A stretch of DNA of 7,857 nt from Spirochaetales bacterium UBA4629 (GTDB lineage Bacteria > Spirochaetota > Spirochaetia > Sphaerochaetales > Sphaerochaetaceae), in assembly GCA_002406055.1 (NCBI GenBank), contig DHMZ01000088.1, forward strand, positions 2,313-10,169, in the 5' to 3' direction. Shown here piece after piece: positions 5,024-7,857 of this stretch. The notes below the pieces were generated by a model, which worked only from the letters and a program-made list of their open reading frames with translations, was not told the DNA's origin and ran no database searches. Numbering within the stretch: the stretch's first letter is position 1; every line of letters begins with the position of its first letter. The translations under genes were made by a program, and so were the position numbers.

Positions 5024-6373
5024 ATGGTAACTGAAAAGAATTTTAAAGAATTGGAGAACAGTCAGGCATCTCTTACTCTAACAGTAGATGCTGCTTCAAT
5101 TGAAAAGGCATACAACGACAAGCTATCAAAGTATGCAAAGAACATCGAGATGCCAGGCTTCAGAAAGGGCCACGTTCCTACATCTGTCATTGAAAGAAAG
5201 TTTGGTTCTGACATTAGAGTTGAATCAACATTTGATTGCTTAGAGGAAAACCTCAAAGAAGCTATCGAAACACTTGATTCAAAACAAAAGCCTCTTGCCT
5301 ACTCTACTCCAGAGTTACAGGATGAAGAGAAGCTTCTTCCATTTAAGAAGAATGAAGCTGTTACATTCACAGTTAAGTACGATGTTGCTCCTCAGTTTGA
5401 GCTACCACAGTACACAGGTTTAACAATTGAAACTGTTGATGCAAAGGTAACAGATAAAGATATTGATAACGAGATTAATACTCTCAGAGAACAGAATGCT
5501 CTTGTTGTTTCAAAAGACGGAGAAGCTGAGAATGGCGATATCGCAAACATCGACTACAAAGCTTACAACGAAGATGGCACTGTAGACGAAACAACAAAGA
5601 GAGAAGGTTTTACATTCACAATTGGTACAAGATATAACTTCTTTAAGCTCGACGATGATGTAATCGGAATGAAGAAGGGAGATGAGAAGACAATCGAAAA
5701 GACATTCACAGAGGAAGATGATATTCCATCTTACGAAGGAAAGACTGTTAAGATTGATATCAAGCTCAATGAATTAAAGAAGAGAGAACTTCCTGAAGTT
5801 GATGATGACTTTGCACAGGATGTAAAGGAAGAATACAAGACAGTTGCTGACCTTCGTAACGGTGTTAAGGCTGACTTAGAGAAGGAACTTGAAGAAACAC
5901 TTAAGAGAAGAAAGCAAGATGCTCTTATGAAGGCATTAATTGAAAAGACAACAATCAGTGTTCCTAAGTCAATGATTGATGTAACTCTCGAAAATGATTG
6001 GAGCAACTTCGTCAGACAGTCTGGCCTAAGTGAAGACAAGCTTCTCTCATTCTTCCGTGCACAGGGACAAGATAAGGAAAGCTTCATGGAAGGTTGGAGA
6101 GAACCAGCTACTCTCGACATAAAGAAAGAGCTTATACTCTCTAAGATTTCAGAGAAAGAAGATTTCCCTGTTACAGATGAAGAGATAGAGAAGGAAGGCG
6201 GAGAGTCTCTCCAGAAGATGGAAGATGAAAAAGCAAAAGAGAGCTACAAAGAATACATCAAAGACAATCTCAAGTATTCAAAGACTCTTCCTTACCTAAT
6301 GGAAAATAACACATTCAAGGCAGAGAAGACACTCTCTTACGAGGAATTAACAAAGCTACCAGAAGAGGAGTAA
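5024..6373 (+). CDS. tig: Trigger factor, ribosome-associated chaperone
   Basis: Binds the ribosome near the exit tunnel and shields nascent chains. Translation from the ATG gives 449 residues, close to E. coli's 432. The N-terminal ribosome-docking domain carries the signature GFRKGHVP (45-52), with His where E. coli has Lys. The central FKBP-like domain spans about 165-250, followed by KKRELPEVDDDFAQDV (252-267), the typical junction into the helical C-terminal chaperone domain (to 449). In the FKBP domain the loop written GRMIPGFEDG in E. coli is replaced: G201-G215 reads GTRYNFFKLDDDVIG, lacking the PGFE, so prolyl isomerase activity is doubtful. Lysine is mostly AAG in the opening codons, with many AAC, GAC and TTC codons, unlike the sigma gene, suggesting high expression. 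It is the first gene of the clp operon; the stop is 3 nt before clpP. Confidence 0.96.
   Translation: MVTEKNFKELENSQASLTLTVDAASIEKAYNDKLSKYAKNIEMPGFRKGHVPTSVIERKFGSDIRVESTFDCLEENLKEAIETLDSKQKPLAYSTPELQDEEKLLPFKKNEAVTFTVKYDVAPQFELPQYTGLTIETVDAKVTDKDIDNEINTLREQNALVVSKDGEAENGDIANIDYKAYNEDGTVDETTKREGFTFTIGTRYNFFKLDDDVIGMKKGDEKTIEKTFTEEDDIPSYEGKTVKIDIKLNELKKRELPEVDDDFAQDVKEEYKTVADLRNGVKADLEKELEETLKRRKQDALMKALIEKTTISVPKSMIDVTLENDWSNFVRQSGLSEDKLLSFFRAQGQDKESFMEGWREPATLDIKKELILSKISEKEDFPVTDEEIEKEGGESLQKMEDEKAKESYKEYIKDNLKYSKTLPYLMENNTFKAEKTLSYEELTKLPEEE
6366..6370 (+). promoter_or_regulatory. Ribosome binding site favouring a TTG start for clpP
   Basis: AGGAG (within GAGGAG, overlapping the last codons of tig) lies 6 nt before the TTG at 6377. 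The in-frame ATG at 6392 has only an A-rich stretch ahead of it and is 21 nt from this site. The spacing decides for TTG. Confidence 0.6.
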
Positions 6374-6376
6374 GAG

Positions 6377-6973
6377 TTGTTAAAAACTAAAATGAGCACC
6401 TATGTTCCTTATGTTCTTGAGCAGACAGGGACTGGGGAACGTACTTATGATATCTTTTCACGTCTTTTAAAAGATAGAATTATCTTTGTTGATGGCGAGA
6501 TTAATGATGCTGTGGCAGATCTTGTTGTTGCCCAACTACTCTTCTTGGAAAGTGAAAATCCAAAGAAGGATATTAATCTTTATATCAATAGCCCTGGTGG
6601 AAGCGTTACTGCTGGACTTGCTATCTATGACACAATGCAATACATAGCTTGCCCTGTAAGAACTATCTGTATTGGACAGGCTTGCTCTATGGCTGCTATT
6701 CTTCTTGCTGGGGGAGAAAAGAACAATCGTTTCATTCTTCCTCATGCGAGAGTCATGATTCATCAACCTTCTGGCGGTGCCGAAGGTCAGGCAACAGATA
6801 TTATTGTCACCAATAAAGAGCTACAAAGAATTAAAGAGATAACAACAGAAATTTTAAGTCTACATACCTCAAAAAGTAAGGAAGAGATTTCTAAAGATAT
6901 TCTAAGAGATTTCTACTTAAATGCAGAGGAAGCTGTCTCTTACGGTATTGTTGATAAGGTAATGAATAAATAA
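6377..6973 (+). CDS. clpP: ATP-dependent Clp protease proteolytic subunit
   Basis: Serine peptidase that assembles into a double heptameric barrel and degrades proteins fed in by ClpX or ClpA/C. From the TTG at 6377 it is 198 residues; from the ATG at 6392 it would be 193, both normal. The catalytic triad is intact at Ser104 (GQACSMAA), His129 (MIHQP) and Asp178 (LRDFYL); the 25 and 49 residue spacings equal those of E. coli S111-H136-D185. YINSPGGSVTAG (69-80) forms the substrate-cradle segment. YDIFSRLLKDRII (24-36) is the family N-terminal block. There is little room for a long cleaved propeptide before YVPYVLEQT. It lies between tig and clpX with 3-nt and 0-nt gaps, so it is translated in a coupled operon. 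Confidence 0.97.
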   Translation: MLKTKMSTYVPYVLEQTGTGERTYDIFSRLLKDRIIFVDGEINDAVADLVVAQLLFLESENPKKDINLYINSPGGSVTAGLAIYDTMQYIACPVRTICIGQACSMAAILLAGGEKNNRFILPHARVMIHQPSGGAEGQATDIIVTNKELQRIKEITTEILSLHTSKSKEEISKDILRDFYLNAEEAVSYGIVDKVMNK

Positions 6974-7857
6974 ATGGCTAGAAACACTAAATATTGTTCA
7001 TTTTGTGGCCAACCTTTAGATGGTTCAGTTCGTGTTGTAACTGGACCTGGGGTTGCTATTTGCGAGAACTGCATAAAGACATGTGAAGATATTCTTCATT
7101 CCCAGGAAGTAGAAGAAAACAACAATGAATTTGCTTCATTAGATATTCCTACTCCTGAAGAGATAAAGAAGTATCTCGATGAATACGTTATTGGACAAGA
7201 TAATGCAAAAAAGGTTCTCTCTGTTGCTGTTTATAACCATTACAAGAGAATTAAGTATGCCGAACAAATTAAGGATAGTGGTGTCGAAATAGATAAGTCT
7301 AATATCTTAATTATTGGACCAACAGGAACAGGAAAGACACTATTAGCTAGGACCCTTGCAAAGAAGCTAAATGTACCATTTGCTATTGCTGATGCTACTA
7401 CCCTTACAGAGGCAGGTTATGTTGGTGAAGATGTAGAGAATATTCTTCTGAAACTTATTGAAGCAGCAGATTTCGATATAGCAAAAGCAGAAAAAGGCAT
7501 CGTTTTTATCGACGAAATAGATAAGATAGCAAAAAAGAGCGAAAACGTTTCAATTACTAGAGATGTCTCAGGTGAAGGTGTACAGCAAGCATTACTAAAA
7601 ATTATTGAAGGAACAGTTGCTTCTGTACCTCCTCAAGGTGGAAGAAAACATCCTAACCAAGAGATGCTCAAAATCGATACATCAAATATCCTCTTCATAT
7701 GTGGTGGAGCCTTTGTTGGACTTGATAAAGTAATTGCTAAGCGTACAGCTGTCTCTTCTATGGGCTTTGGTGCTAAGGTTGAAGAAAATGAAGAGAAGGA
7801 TTTAGGAGAGCTCTTTAAGCTCCTACATCCAGATGATCTTGTAAAGTTCGGTCTTAT
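6974..7857 (+). CDS. clpX: ATP-dependent Clp protease ATP-binding subunit ClpX, 3' end beyond window
   Basis: Hexameric AAA+ unfoldase that recognises tagged substrates and threads them into ClpP. The 294 visible codons cover about 70 percent of the usual 410-430 residues. The zinc-binding domain has Cys8, Cys11, Cys30 and Cys33. The IGQDNAKK segment precedes Walker A GPTGTGKT (115-122). Pore loop 1 GYVGED starts at 148, Walker B VFIDEID places Asp180-Glu181, and the RKH pore loop is at 224-226. The ClpP-docking tripeptide, usually IGF, is Met263-Gly264-Phe265. The ATG follows the clpP stop with no gap. The only Shine-Dalgarno-like AAGG is about 14 nt upstream, so coupling to clpP translation is likely. 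Without the C terminus, sensor 2 cannot be checked. Confidence 0.97.
   Translation, partial: MARNTKYCSFCGQPLDGSVRVVTGPGVAICENCIKTCEDILHSQEVEENNNEFASLDIPTPEEIKKYLDEYVIGQDNAKKVLSVAVYNHYKRIKYAEQIKDSGVEIDKSNILIIGPTGTGKTLLARTLAKKLNVPFAIADATTLTEAGYVGEDVENILLKLIEAADFDIAKAEKGIVFIDEIDKIAKKSENVSITRDVSGEGVQQALLKIIEGTVASVPPQGGRKHPNQEMLKIDTSNILFICGGAFVGLDKVIAKRTAVSSMGFGAKVEENEEKDLGELFKLLHPDDLVKFGL

Noticed and set aside
5062..5256. Minus-strand open frame within tig
   Set aside because: Antisense shadow of the trigger factor ribosome-binding domain.
5731..6120. Minus-strand 129-codon Ser-rich open frame within tig
   Set aside because: Its Ser/Leu-rich composition is what the complement of Lys/Glu-rich codons produces; antisense shadow.
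6536..6766. Minus-strand open frame within clpP
   Set aside because: Antisense to the catalytic region of ClpP; no independent evidence.

Overview
The window looks like a chromosomal segment of a low-GC, probably spirochaete (Treponema/Sphaerochaeta-like) bacterium. The support is the tig-clpP-clpX order, a trigger factor with a heavily altered FKBP loop, an oversized RarA with a methyltransferase-like tail, and tRNA genes that do not encode CCA. This placement rests on recalled family resemblance, not on a search. No mobile element, CRISPR array or phage gene was seen.

Layout. The left half is read on the minus strand. In transcription order it holds a divergent sigma-70-family factor (4818-4066), a DUF4197-like lipoprotein (4062-3355) and a RarA/MgsA AAA+ ATPase with a C-terminal methyltransferase-like domain (3351-1147). 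These three are separated by only 3 nt each and must form one operon. Just past the rarA stop lies a near-consensus promoter (TTGACA-17-TATAGT) that drives five tRNAs in the order His(GTG), Arg(TCG), Lys(CTT), Leu(TAG), Gly(GCC). A strong intrinsic terminator closes the tRNA unit. Beyond it, xanthine phosphoribosyltransferase (xpt) starts from its own promoter and runs off the left edge.

The right half is read on the plus strand, divergent from the sigma operon across a 205-nt AT-rich intergenic region. It carries trigger factor (tig), ClpP and the first two thirds of ClpX, spaced 3 and 0 nt apart. This is the conserved protein-quality-control operon: a ribosome-bound chaperone followed by the ATP-dependent protease and its unfoldase.

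The most unusual content is the minus-strand operon. Its sigma factor keeps the overall region 2-3-4 fold, but nearly every residue that reads the -10 and -35 elements in E. coli sigma-70 is replaced, so it may read a non-standard promoter. The RarA fusion carries a Rossmann methyltransferase-like domain whose glycine-rich SAM motif is degenerate. The function of the co-transcribed lipoprotein is unknown.
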